Shown here piece after piece: positions 46,578-57,740 of a stretch of 64,000 bases of DNA. This DNA comes from Xylogone sp. PMI_703 (taxonomy: Eukaryota > Ascomycota > Leotiomycetes): the NCBI GenBank assembly GCA_021399445.1, contig JAJTUQ010000002.1, forward strand, positions 7,874,001 to 7,938,000, written 5' to 3'. Within the stretch, counting starts at the first letter, position 1, and each line of letters opens with the position of its first letter. Below the pieces are notes generated by a model, which was given only the letters and a program-made list of their open reading frames with translations, had not been told where the DNA came from and did no database searches. A program made the translations under genes and the position numbers.

Positions 46578-48367
46578 CTACCTCCCTTCTTCCTCTCTCT
46601 CTACATCCCGTCCATCCCGCTCCATGACTCGAAGAGGTATATCTTTCTCTTCATCAGCCACAACTCCAAGCGCCGCCACGCCTCCCGCACTGATGTTATT
46701 CGTCGAAGCACCTGAGCTCTCAGGTAACCAAACATATGAATCGGACATTCGACGCCTGGAGTGATGTTTGCTGAAAACCTTCTGCGAGACAGTCCCTGTG
46801 TTGTTCTTATTGGTACTTGATGATGCGAGGGTGGATTTGAAGAGGACGGGGAAGTATTTAGTCAGGAGAGACTTCAGAGATGGAAGACAGGCACATATGA
46901 GAGCTGTGTGGACTTCGATGATGGACCAGACGACAGGGTCAACGTTGTCATCTTCTCGGAAATTAGCATCGCTGATCGCTGGTTACGTTATGGGAGGAGT
47001 GGACTTACATGTTGAATCTAATGACCTTGCTATTTTACCAATATATTTTAGTCTAATAATGCTGGTAACACAGGCACTAGAGGACCGAGATATCAGCGGA
47101 TGCAGATGTATAACAAAAGTTTATTTCACGGGACAAGGGCGAGACTTACAATGAACCCAGACTGAACATAAACGCCAAAGCCACCTTCTTCTTAGTACCT
47201 AAATTCAAGTTCTTCAGCTCCGAGACGGGAAGAGCCAGGATCACCAAATCCTCAAGGATGCTTGCCGCAGCGGCTGAATATCCAAATGCTTCGAGACTGA
47301 TGCATTTTCCCTGAATGGATCGATCCCAGACCGCCTTCACTGGTGTGCACTGGAAGATAGCTGCGGAGGTGAAAGCTACCAAGTGGGCTATAAGTAGTAA
47401 CATGATGCCTTTGGTTATGTTTTGGAAGAACGTGCGGGGGAAGATGCGGATGTAGAGGTAGCAGATCGAGAGCTTGGTGAATACTTGGACCGAGATATAG
47501 AATAACTCGAGGACCCAGAAAAGCTGAGAGAAAGAACAGTGGTAAGTATGATTGTTGAATAAAGTTTATTGGTGTTCCAGATGCGTGTGTGTTACCTTTG
47601 ATAAGGGGAGGAGGTTTTTGGACTCGATACCCCAGATGTGGGCTCCAAATCCCTTACTGGCACCTGAGTGATATTTGTTAGTCGACTATTCGATGACGAG
47701 AGTTGCCAGACAGTATATGCCGTACTTGCTATTGCGATTCCGTCAAATGCTAACAATAGAACCTGTATGAGTTACATTAGCTTGGCTGTTTTGGAGAAAT
47801 AGCTTTGAATATGAATGACAAAGGCCTTTCACTCACAGTCGTAATCAAAGCCATCCAATCATCGAACCAAATTTGCCGGGCAATAGTCCAGCGCTGCCAA
47901 TATCTCATTGCCACGATCGGATAGGTGACGGCGGCAAGGATAATAACATCATTCCGCACTTCTATGCTCTTTGACGGTATCGGCACTCCAGCACATACCA
48001 TGCTTCCAACCCCGGCAGCCACTTAGGGCAGATTAGTTTTGGTAAGATACGGCGCAGGGATCTGGTGGTATGCTCACGGACTTGGTCAGCGGCGCTACAT
48101 GTACTCTCTATGCATCGTAAGAGCTCGGTCTGCAGAGGAGCAGAGGTGCATACGCAAGTAGTACTCGAACAGTTGTATTCCGCGACGCCTTTTTCGAAAC
48201 AAGGTAGCTATTTGGAAACCTTTGTTAGTATATGAAGACGTCAAGGTTACATCCATGATACTCACAATACATGGAGGGAGATTGGCGAATAGAGAAGAAA
48301 AATCCTGGGCTGAGGTGATATTGGCCAAGAGCCCAAAGCCAGTGAGAAGAACCAAGAGGAGTTTCAT
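46578..48367 (-). CDS. CFEM-domain seven-helix receptor, PTH11-like
   Basis: I assemble eight exons: 48367-48266, 48207-48078, 48021-47837, 47762-47726, 47663-47596, 47523-47150, 47076-47039 and 46978-46578, giving 444 aa. A signal peptide (1-20) is followed by an eight-Cys CFEM domain (to about residue 95: PPC, LPC, YNC, TTCVC, LRC, STC, SMVC). The rhodopsin-like SAT4-type membrane part follows, with segments including FDDWMALITTVLLLAF, LFWVLELFYISVQVF, MLLLIAHLVAFTSAA and EDLVILALPV. A polar Ser-rich cytosolic tail of about 110 aa ends it. FQCTPVKAVWD is characteristic of this family. In plant pathogens such receptors sense surface or host cues and signal through G proteins. The short exons 4, 5 and 7 are supported by frame and motif continuity. 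Confidence 0.87.
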
Positions 48368-51300
48368 AATGACCAGTATTCGTATCTTTCTCTGAATGGC
48401 CTAGGCCCCCATAGACAGAGTCTAAGAGTAAGAAATCAAAAGGAAAGTGTAAAAAAGAAAGAATGAAAGTCAACTCTGCCTCTCGTTGGCCGTTGTCATC
48501 AAGATAATGATCTAAGGAGGATCAAAGAAGGGAAATAAGGACTTGTATGTCTAACTATGAGACTAAAAGACAAAAGCCTAGCCCACGTTGATCTGAGACA
48601 AGGTACAGATTAACGAATTGCTGGGCCAGCATCGGTGACCTTAGAGGTGGCGAACGTCATTAGGAGACTCCGGAGAGTTTGATGCGATCTGGACCCCTTA
48701 TCTATTGCAGTGGTTCTTTGTAAACGAAGGCTTTTGCATGGCTGATTTCCACGGCTGGACCATCGTGTTGATCAGAGACTATAGCTATTTCTGTGTCTAT
48801 GATGTAGAGACTTAACTGAAGCAAGTTTAGTCTTCAGCAGAATGTCTCACATACTTAATGCTGCGGCACGGTTTTTAGCTGGATCGAGCTCAAGACAAAC
48901 TCCGATAAAGTGATTATGTGGAGACATGGAAGTGGACCGGGTTATTGATTCGGGCTTGCACCATCGAGTCTAGCTCTGAGCGGTATTATTTGCCGGTTGT
49001 CCTCTGCTCGACGGTTATTACGGTAATTCCCTTTCAAGCCTGGCATCGTGAGGAGAAGAGGTCAGTGCAAACGGGATGAACATGTTCGCCAGCCACAAAG
49101 ACAGAGCGTTCCTTCAGCAGCTGAGATCCGTACCGGTATCATTGCCATTACGCAATTTTCACGGGGCTTCTTAATCTCCACTTAGGATTCTTGTCGTATC
49201 GATAGTTGTATATCTTGATACCACCGTGAAGAAGATCTATCGGAACACTAGTGTCAATCACAGCGAACAGTCACGTCAACCCAGACCTCCAAGCGCAAGA
49301 ATGGCTTGTCTGAGGACGAAAATTCCCCTTGTTGGTATGGCGAGTGGGCTGGTCCCTGGTAGCTCCCACGTGGTAACGATGCGGATCTCCCGAGTGCGAC
49401 ATCTTAGCCGGGACCCGAAAATTCGTTTTCTCTACCACTGATAACGGTGGGGAGGCAAGACATTTGAGGGTCGCAAAACACTTTATAAATCTCTAATTCC
49501 CTCTAGTTAGAGACTATTGACAGATTTTACAAGCATCGCCTTTTTCTACTGTGCACAATTCCGGCAACCCTGACCGCTATGAGAGTCAGCATAAGAGATT
49601 ACCGATTTCAGCTTCAATGGGTTTGTACACAATGTAGCTCTGTTGCGAAAGATAGATGAGAGACGGCTCCTAAAGTATGCGGCTGGTTGTTGTCTCACTT
49701 CATCTTGTGATAGACTCTCGTTTACTTCCTCTCTTACGGGAGAGATGAATTCAAGAAAAAGTCCAAGCGTGAAGGTTTTCAGTCTAATCTCCTGTGTCTA
49801 TAAACGTCACTGTAGGTCTCTCTCAATGCAATTAACGAACTTTTTGCATATGTAAGCTCTAGAAGAGTCTCCACCCGCCTACTGAAAGTCCGCAAGAGAA
49901 TAGTTCACATCTGACAAGAAGGTATCCACGAGATATCCCTTATTAGACCACGTTTCTCGTACAGGAGGAATGTCAGACCACTGGGGGGACTTTACTTGCG
50001 CGAACCACTGCGCTTTGACCTTCCAGCCGGCCTCGCCAGCCTGCACGGAGGTGCTGAGAAAGCCCTACAGTACTCCGGTAGAGTAATATTTAGCAAGTTT
50101 AAGCGGGAGACCCGGCCCACTCTTGCCATTGCCGAGGATCTTGATGCCGTCGAAACAGATCCTCTAGTGAGCTATGGTCGTGAGGTTGCTTTTCCGTTGT
50201 GTGTACAGAATGATCCCGTGAGTGAGTCCTGTTATCGTGAATTTCCTCCTTCTCACGATTATATCAAAAGCCTTAGGAGCACGAGGAGGTATAGTTGAGT
50301 TACTGTGCCTTATTGGATTAGCGTGATGCCTGAGCCCAGGTGCTCATTTACAAAGCAATTAAATTGAATCGTTCAATAGAAAGGAAAATAGGCAGCTGGA
50401 AATCGGTGAAGTTATGCTTCGGCAAGTGATGACAGAACAGGTACTCATGTCACTCAGTTTAGAAGGCTAAAATGATTATGATTTGGTAGTCCTTCATTGA
50501 TATGGAATTTTCGTTCTTAGATAGCGGGTTATATTTATGGACCCCGGCATTATATTGTTTTTTTATAGGTCGCAACCTGATAAACTTTTGGCTATGGGCA
50601 CTCGCAGAATGAATCTAAGATCCAGTTTCTCGTCTTTGCTGCTCAATGGTGAATCGTAGTGGTTATATAGGTCATGAATTTTGAAGCCTCCGTTTATCTC
50701 AGAAAATAACTGAGAAGAACCTTGTCTCCTCAGTTTTGTAGTCTGATGTGATGCTGGAACCTGGATTATGCTATGGCTGATAGAGAAATACTCGGGTCAT
50801 GACCGATCTTCAACAATTCAGACATTGATGATCAGTTATAAAAATCCGGTCTGTGACCCTGAGAATTAATGCACAGTACATATACGGAAATAGTGGTGTC
50901 TGGGAAATAAAAGCAATTTGAACGCATTGACACAGTTCTCCCTTCTTGCATATGCGCTCTACAGTCTTGCGCATCGGATGTGGTTCCTTTTATGTGCACC
51001 CTGCTCGCATAGTCCTTAGATCTCTGATTCGGCATTTAGAACCTTATCGGGATGGTAACACATATTGTAACCTCATTTTTAGTCCAGAGTAGCATTGATT
51101 ATGCAATGTATATACGACTCGTCACCACGGCGTCGCATTCGTTCTATTGTCTGCCGATATCACATCCGGCATGGTTTTTTTGAGGGTAATACTTGGTAAT
51201 AACACTACTGCCTGCTATACGCCATCGCCAATAACCTGTTCAATGTGCTCATTGCCGAGAGACTCAAGCAAGAGACCTGTTTTAAGTAGTGTGCAAGGGA

Positions 51301-53094
51301 GGTAAGCTCAGGGCATGGTTTAATTGAATCTTGCGGGCAATTTGTAATCACCTTCTTTAATAGGCACTTATCTACTCTGTATCGTCAGGTTTAAGCTAAA
51401 TCCACTTATTAACTCAGCTAAATCCACTCATGTTACCTACAAATTTGGTGCTTATTTGAATCTTCAGGCACGAACTCCGCAAGTGATCTGTCATGTATCC
51501 TCTAAGGACTCCCTAAAATATTATGTTTAATTATGCATCATCGGACCGACTTGATTTAAAGAAAGATTAGTCAATAGAGTAAGATTGAAGATAGTTTACA
51601 ATAACAATTAGTTTTGCACTAATTTATAGTGGAATCAATGTATAGAATGTGTTCTTATGTGAGGTGTGAACATCAGTTTGACGTTGCAGCAGATTTAGCT
51701 GAGCCGATGAGTGCATTGAGCTCAAACCTATCGTTATCGGCTGTGGCTTTGTCCGGAGGGGAGCGGGTGCCGTCACTCATGATGATCTATCTCCTTCGAT
51801 GATCGCAAAACGGATATTTCGGCTATCATGTATTCAACTTGCCTTGTTTGTTACAACTCGCTGTATTGCTGAGAGGTGATATCTATTCTGTGCTTGCCTC
51901 ACATTTGCACATTTGCCGAGGGTCGTTGTGCTGTATTGGGGCAGAAGTTACCGAACTTCTTTTACGCGTGGTGCAATGTAGCCAAGAGATATAGACAAAA
52001 GGGCCATTCGAAAGGACATCTATATAGGTATTCACTGCATAGGAGCAAGCTGCGGCATGATAACCACGGTTGTAATTGTGTGGTATCGTAGCGTCGCATA
52101 GCTTTGTAACACAAAAGTAATAGTCAATGCTGGGTGGCTTGACTGCCTGTCGCTAATATATTTGTCCTACACTGAACTCGGTGATGTGGTGGACGGTCCA
52201 GTAGCCTTGTCAACAGCGCGAGATTCCCCTCTCCTGTTCATGCTTGGAGACTCTAATAAAGGTGTACAACGGGTTACATTGGGCGATTACCTTACCAAAC
52301 TATGACAATGCTCCTACTACTGTTGTCCAGCAATATCACCCAATGTTGTACATCTTCAGCTACCTCTCATTTGCTTGTTCCTCTTATCACACTTAGAGAT
52401 TTGCATGAAGGCTGAGTGGATAGCGTACAATATTCAATCCTACTCATTATAGACCCAATACTAAGCCACGCAGTACATATCACTCGATGATCTGAATTTT
52501 TTGGATAATCGTAAATATGCAGCATGTGTCAATGGGTTACATTTTCTCTGGCTCTGAGTAAGAATTTAACACACTATGGCTGAAACATTGCTATTTGGCT
52601 TGTTTAATCCGAGATTTATCCCCTGCATAAAGGTGATATACGTTCTTGGAGACTCTGAATCAGCATTATGGCAGATCACTCAGATGCTCTAGCGTTGTGA
52701 GCGTCTTCATATTTACTGCGTAGTATCATGCTTCCGCGGCGATATATCCAATCTCAGCTGGTCACAGGTAGCATCCTCTTTCGGAAGGTCAGTGCCGATG
52801 GCAACCATTGTAGTATTGGATGGTCTGTCCTGGGATGCCCTACATCCGATTCTCCGTGAGGGTGGCCTTTCTATCTGAAGTGGAAGATTGCCTCGAATCA
52901 AGTTCACCCGAATTAAACGTGAGGCTTCTGTGGCGTTAGAAGCTGGAAATCTGGGAAATACCCATGATCCATATGCTTCATAATCTATTTCCTTGTATGA
53001 TTACACATATAAAGCTCCTAGATTGCTCTATGGATGCCATCTTTTCATCACACCTCTGCACCTCAATATATCCCTGTTGAACTCTCATTACCCA
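48368..53094. other. 4.7-kb gene-poor region with remnants
   Basis: No intact gene is supported. 49996-50298 is a clean 100-codon plus-strand frame without recognisable domain. On the minus strand, 51782-51678 reads as a short clean frame (starting MSDGTRSPPDK) that might be an N-terminal fragment of a lost gene. A 23-bp direct repeat (GCTAAATCCACT at 51394 and 51417) is present. An interrupted inverted repeat lies at 52263-52352. CTTGGAGACTCT recurs near 52243 and 52645. This looks like decayed intergenic or mobile-element sequence, plus the P450 promoter at the right end. Confidence 0.45.
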
Positions 53095-54751
53095 ATGGCT
53101 CCTCTAAGTTTAGATATTCTGGCCCCGACGTCACTCTTAGGTTTCTTGGGGGTGACCACCAGCATAGTAAGTGCTGTAAGCTTTTGCCTCACCGGTCACT
53201 GATAGTAGGCAGTATATCTGCTACTTTGTTGGAGTCGCAATCTACAGGTTATATTTTCACCCTCTGTCTGCATATCCAGGCCCAAAGCTATGTGCAATTA
53301 GTTATATTCCATCCTTGTGGAACCGCATTAAGGGCCGGCAAATTGAATGGACTGATAGGCTCCATGAAATATATGGTAATGTTGTTCGCGTTGATCCATA
53401 TCAACTTTCTTATACAAATGCGGATGCGTGGAAAGACATCTATGGCCATCGTCAAGGAAAACCAGAAATGGGCAAAGATAGAAGATTTTATCCACAAATA
53501 GGTGAAGGGGAGCATATTATAACTGCCAATCGAGAAGATCACGGACGTTTCCGTAAGGGTTTCTCCCATGGGATGTCCGGTTTCTCTATTCACCAGCAGG
53601 AACCAATAATCCAGAACTACGTCAGTCTCCTCATTCAGCGGCTCGAAGAGCATTCCCAAGATGGCCGAGTGCCTCAAGATATGTGTTCATGGTACAACTG
53701 GTATACCTTTGACATTATTGGAGATCTGACTTTCGGCGAACCTTTTGGCTGTCTTGAGAATTCTGCTTATCATCCTTGGGTGAAGACAATATTCGACACT
53801 GTAAAAGCTGGGGTACTTGTAAATAGTGTTTCTTATTTTCCTTTGTTGCACAAAATCTTGTTTCTGCTTATACCAAAACAACTCCTGGAGAAGAAAAAGC
53901 AACATGATGACTTTACTGCCGAGAAGACCAAACAGAGATTAGCAGTAAAGGAAGAGCGACCGGATTTCCTGGGCTATATCTTGAAGCGGAAGGAACAAGC
54001 TTTCACTTTTCCCGAATTTGTTTCCAATTCCGCTATCCTAATTATAGCAGGAAGTGAAACTACGGCAACCCTTCTAAGCGGTGTCACTTTTTTGCTCTTG
54101 AAGAACCCGGACAAATTAGCTAAGGTCGTACACGAAGTACGATCTTCGTTTAAGGAAGATGATGAGATCACAATTAACGCGACGACTAATCTGAAGTATA
54201 TGGTAGCTTGCCTTGAAGAAGCATTGAGATTGTATGCGCCGGTGCCTGTTGGGCTTCCAAGGATTGTCCCTGGCGGTGGCGACTATATTGCTGGAAGATG
54301 GGTTCCCGGCGGAGTAAGTTTTTGATTTCAAACGCATTGTATTTGTATCTTCGGATCTAACTATCTTTTAGACGGCCGTTTGTGTGGAGCAGATGTCAAC
54401 ATATCGCTCACCAGAGAATTTCAGGGACCCAAATACATACGCTCCTGAGCGTTTCTTAAATGATGAGTATTTTAAAGATGACAAGAGACATGCACTAAAC
54501 CCATTCTCAACGGGACCTAGAAGTTGCATTGGTAAAAAGTAGGCTACCCATTCTCTTAATAACGTATAGTACTTGCTGACATTTTCAGTTTGGCATGGGC
54601 TGAGATGCGGTTAGCCTTGGCCAAGATACTGTTCAATTTTGACCTAGAGCTTCAGGAGGAGAGTCAGAACTGGCTGCATCACAAGGTATGGATAATTCGA
54701 GAAAAGGGCCCGTTAAATGTCACACTCAAAAAGGTTGTCAAGAGAGTGTAG
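53095..54751 (+). CDS. Cytochrome P450 monooxygenase
   Basis: Four exons: 53095-53166, 53213-54313, 54372-54538 and 54589-54751, giving 500 aa. A membrane anchor (LLGFLGVTTSIYICYFVGVAIY) leads into HPLSAYPGPK. The I-helix oxygen motif is AGSETT. ExxR is E360-A-L-R363. PERF is present. The heme loop is FSTGPRSCIGK, with thiolate C443. It ends at the usual length, and the heme Cys exon splices directly into NLAWAEMRLA. It looks like the CYP families that hydroxylate fungal metabolites such as isotrichodermin-type compounds. It is ER-bound and needs a P450 reductase partner elsewhere. No biosynthetic backbone gene lies beside it. Confidence 0.94.
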
Positions 54752-55263
54752 CAGACCTATAAGCTGATTTTGTCACATATGTGATGAAAACAAAAACGTA
54801 AACTGGGACATATTGGTGGCATTTCGAGTTTAATTTGTTTACATGTTTTCCGTTGAAATTTGCCTCCCGTAATTTAACCTCTTACGAAACCACGATTGTA
54901 TAATGTTTCAAATATCTAACTATGAGTCTACGTGACCGCTATGACGAAGTGAAAACAATGGCTCCGTGTGATGCATACGTATATGAAGCTGAGCTTGCAC
55001 TTATTACGCCCCGATCTAATATATTGATTCGAATACTAAATATATAGTGCTATCTTGTTGATTGGGCAACTAAGATTACACTTAGATGTAGGAAAATGCA
55101 AGGACAGACATAGTACTATCGAATCAGTCACAACAGTCTGTATACAAATGAAGGTGTAGCTGTATAGAATGGTGCTGTATAGATTAATAGCAGCTATCCT
55201 AAGTGCGTAGAAGGCTTTATTGGGAAATATTCTATTAATATTACACTAGCACCAGCTGTGTGT
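54752..55263. other. Intergenic interval
   Basis: About 510 bp between convergent genes (P450 plus, kinase-like minus). AT-rich 3' flanks; nothing else recognised. Confidence 0.5.
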
Positions 55264-56334
55264 TCAATCAATACACAAGAATTTTGCAATATTTCTAACT
55301 GCCTGCTCATTCCCTTCCACTGTATCCGCCAGTCTCTCATCAACCCATCCCTCTGTCCAACCTCCTCCAAAATCTATTAACCAAGCATCATCATCATCAT
55401 CATCGCTAATCACGACATTACTGATTTTCCCATCTCCCCAGACTACACCAATCCTGTGTAGCTGATTTACAGTTTGGCAGATCTGGTCTGCCCATTTCTG
55501 CCTTCTCTCTTTGGATATACCGAATGCGTCACTGTTTCTTAGATCACGCAAGCCAGACGGAATCCACCTGCGAAGCAGCCCGATGATTTGTCCATTCTCA
55601 GCATGTTTGACATAACCCAGCAGTTCTGGGACTCGAATTGGCGTTGAATCACTTTGAGAAGCATTTTTGATCCTTTGGAGGCCATCTAGTTCCCTTTTAA
55701 GGTTAGGGTCTAACAATCCTGTCCTCCTAGCCGTGCATAACATTCCTTGACCGTTGACTAGCACTCTGCTGACGGCACCGCTTCTCAAAAACTTGTGTAA
55801 TATATGAATTTCCATGGAGGAGTACTGTGGAAGATTGATATCAATCTGGAAGTTGGCGTCGATATCAGAAGGGAAAAAGGCCTCAGAATCTGTGTACGAT
55901 TCGCTGGAATCTATTGGGATAATTATTTGTTTATTATTGATGGTCTGAAGACGAAAGTGGAATACCTGGGGATATAGAAGTGAGTGCAAGACTTGGTTGG
56001 AAGAGTTGCCGGTTGGTATCTGCATCGTTTGGATGAAAAGCGGTCGACCGACATCAAGTATTATGTCTGATATTTCCTCCATGATATCGTCATAGTTGTC
56101 GCTATCATCGATAGACTGCCTGAGAAGGTCAATCAAATGATCTTCAGTGGCCTGTTTAGGATTGCTCTCGTTGCAATCTCGAGAAGAACGACTTGGGAAG
56201 ATGGACACGGAGATGCGTTTGCTATTGCATTCAAAAACTACATCAGCGCCGTCACCATCACCAACATGCATCTGAACCACGGCCATATCGTTGAGAACGT
56301 CATCCTCAGTTATTGGCATAGTCGAAAGAGGCAT
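55264..56334 (-). CDS. Protein-kinase-like protein with atypical catalytic loop
   Basis: A single exon of 356 aa. The N-terminal 170 residues are acidic and unassigned. The C-terminal half is a kinase-like fold. VVWGDGKISNVVI (about 297-309) matches the catalytic loop, with D301, K303 and N306 and Trp in place of the usual His. LIDFGGG (D321) is the DFG metal site. The usual beta-3 VAIK lysine is not obvious: the matching stretch reads MLCTARRT. Six Asp from a GAT run (311-316) sit between the catalytic loop and DFG. This form (WGDxKxxN) is known in fungal kinase-like families of unknown substrate. It may be a small active kinase or a pseudokinase. Confidence 0.75.
   Translation of the reverse strand: MPLSTMPITEDDVLNDMAVVQMHVGDGDGADVVFECNSKRISVSIFPSRSSRDCNESNPKQATEDHLIDLLRQSIDDSDNYDDIMEEISDIILDVGRPLFIQTMQIPTGNSSNQVLHSLLYPQVFHFRLQTINNKQIIIPIDSSESYTDSEAFFPSDIDANFQIDINLPQYSSMEIHILHKFLRSGAVSRVLVNGQGMLCTARRTGLLDPNLKRELDGLQRIKNASQSDSTPIRVPELLGYVKHAENGQIIGLLRRWIPSGLRDLRNSDAFGISKERRQKWADQICQTVNQLHRIGVVWGDGKISNVVISDDDDDDAWLIDFGGGWTEGWVDERLADTVEGNEQAVRNIAKFLCID
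55387..55404. repeat. (ATC)6 microsatellite coding for poly-Asp
   Basis: Six ATC units on the plus strand read as six GAT (Asp) codons in the kinase-like gene, just before its DFG motif. A length change would alter that loop without breaking frame. Confidence 0.9.
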
Positions 56335-57439
56335 TATATCTCTGGATTTTCTCTAGTTCGTGATCTCCCTGCAACAAGATGATATATCAAAGAGTTTTCT
56401 AATGATGTGGCATATCTAGTATTGCTACAGTCATCTCGCTTACGCTTTCATGGATCACAATATCTACACATAAGGGCATTAGTTCCGTTGCGGAGGAGTT
56501 GGATTTGATTGCAGGTGTTAGGCTCTTTGAAATCAACCTGTTCTTTAATAGTGTCTCCTTATACTTGAGTGATAATGAACATATTTCTGGTATTTACGCT
56601 GCAGTTGGTAGTATCTATCTTTCGCTAGTCTCCCATGACATGACGCACCTGTAATCCTGTGATTACATGTTATGGATTATATGTCCAAAACGCATGAACG
56701 CTTCTGTGGCCATATTCGGGATGAAGTTGCACCACAACCTGGGTGCCACTCTACTTTCCCTGATTAACGGGTTTTCGCTCTTGGATCCACCCAAGTCATC
56801 CGCAGAAAAAAGACTGTGTAGACTATTGAATAGTCATAAAATTCGCGTGCCGATTTCGTAGTAGGCTCCCTTGCTGACGCTGGCATGTGGGATTGATCTA
56901 CTACTGTATAATTTGCGACTGCGACTTGACAGTCTATCTTTAGCAGGCCGATTGTGGGCTGCTTCATATTACAATGCTTGCTAGTAGTTTTCTTGCTAGG
57001 ATCTGTTTCAATACTACTACTCTGGACTCTTCCCACTTAAGTTCAGTATACGTACTAATGTCCGCCGCAGAGCTGGACGACTCTGCCCCGAAAGGAGATT
57101 ATATATAGGACTTGAATTGAAACTGACTATAGAGCTTGTAACAAAGCATTTTGTTCACTGTGATCATGACCAACGTTGTTGTGTCCTATTCATAATGCCC
57201 CTAACCACCTGCCCTGAGAGGTCCGTTTCTATTGACCTACACTTGCCCTCTGGATTTAACAGAAATGTCAAAGGGACCCCGGCGAATCTCACAAGGTGCC
57301 GAGCACACCTTCCATAGCATGGAGGTATTATAACCGCTGTACTGAGAAAGCAACCCGAAAGCTTGAGGAAAGCTTAAGTCTTAGCAACCTGCTAGCAGTA
57401 AAATATAAATTATAATAAGAAGAATGATCGGGATTATAT

Positions 57440-57740
57440 ATTATAATCATGATTCCACATCATTAACTATGATTTCATATTATTGATCGTGATTCCATAT
57501 TGTTGGTTCATACCAGCACGTGCCTATCACGTGCATGTAAGCTAAACCTATTCCGGAGGAGAGCCGTAGCCGTAAGCTATATAACCCCTCCGGCCATACG
57601 TAGTAGAAACAACAACCTCTCTCAATATAACGCAATTAGCATACCGTAATTACAGTATTACGTCGTGCCACGCGTTATGGGAGTGTACCGACACATATAA
57701 TTGATCGTAATTTTAGATTATTAATCATGGCTCTACGAAG
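57440..57740. repeat. Imperfect ~20-bp AT-rich repeats flanking the LTR-like piece
   Basis: Units such as TAATCATGATTCCACATCAT, ACTATGATTTCATATTATTG and ATCGTGATTCCATATTG run directly left of 57501. Related units (ATTGATCGTAATTTTAGATTA, TTAATCATGG) return at 57697-57730. They differ mostly by transitions. Confidence 0.5.
57501..57654. mobile_element. Possible Copia-type solo LTR
   Basis: The segment begins TGTTGGTTCATACCAGCACGTG and ends TACCGTAATTACA (TG..CA ends). A TATA-like CTATATAACCCC lies at 57577-57588, followed by CTCTCTCAATATAAC. This composition and order are common in fungal Copia LTRs. I cannot find matching target-site duplications, a primer-binding site or internal genes, so it would be a decayed solo LTR. 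Confidence 0.35.

Noticed and set aside
46768..47154. Plus-strand 128-codon frame
   Set aside because: It is antisense to the last exons and introns of the CFEM receptor, with no features of its own.
49996..50298. 100-codon plus-strand frame as a gene
   Set aside because: No domain, signal peptide or neighbouring exons; kept only as a note.
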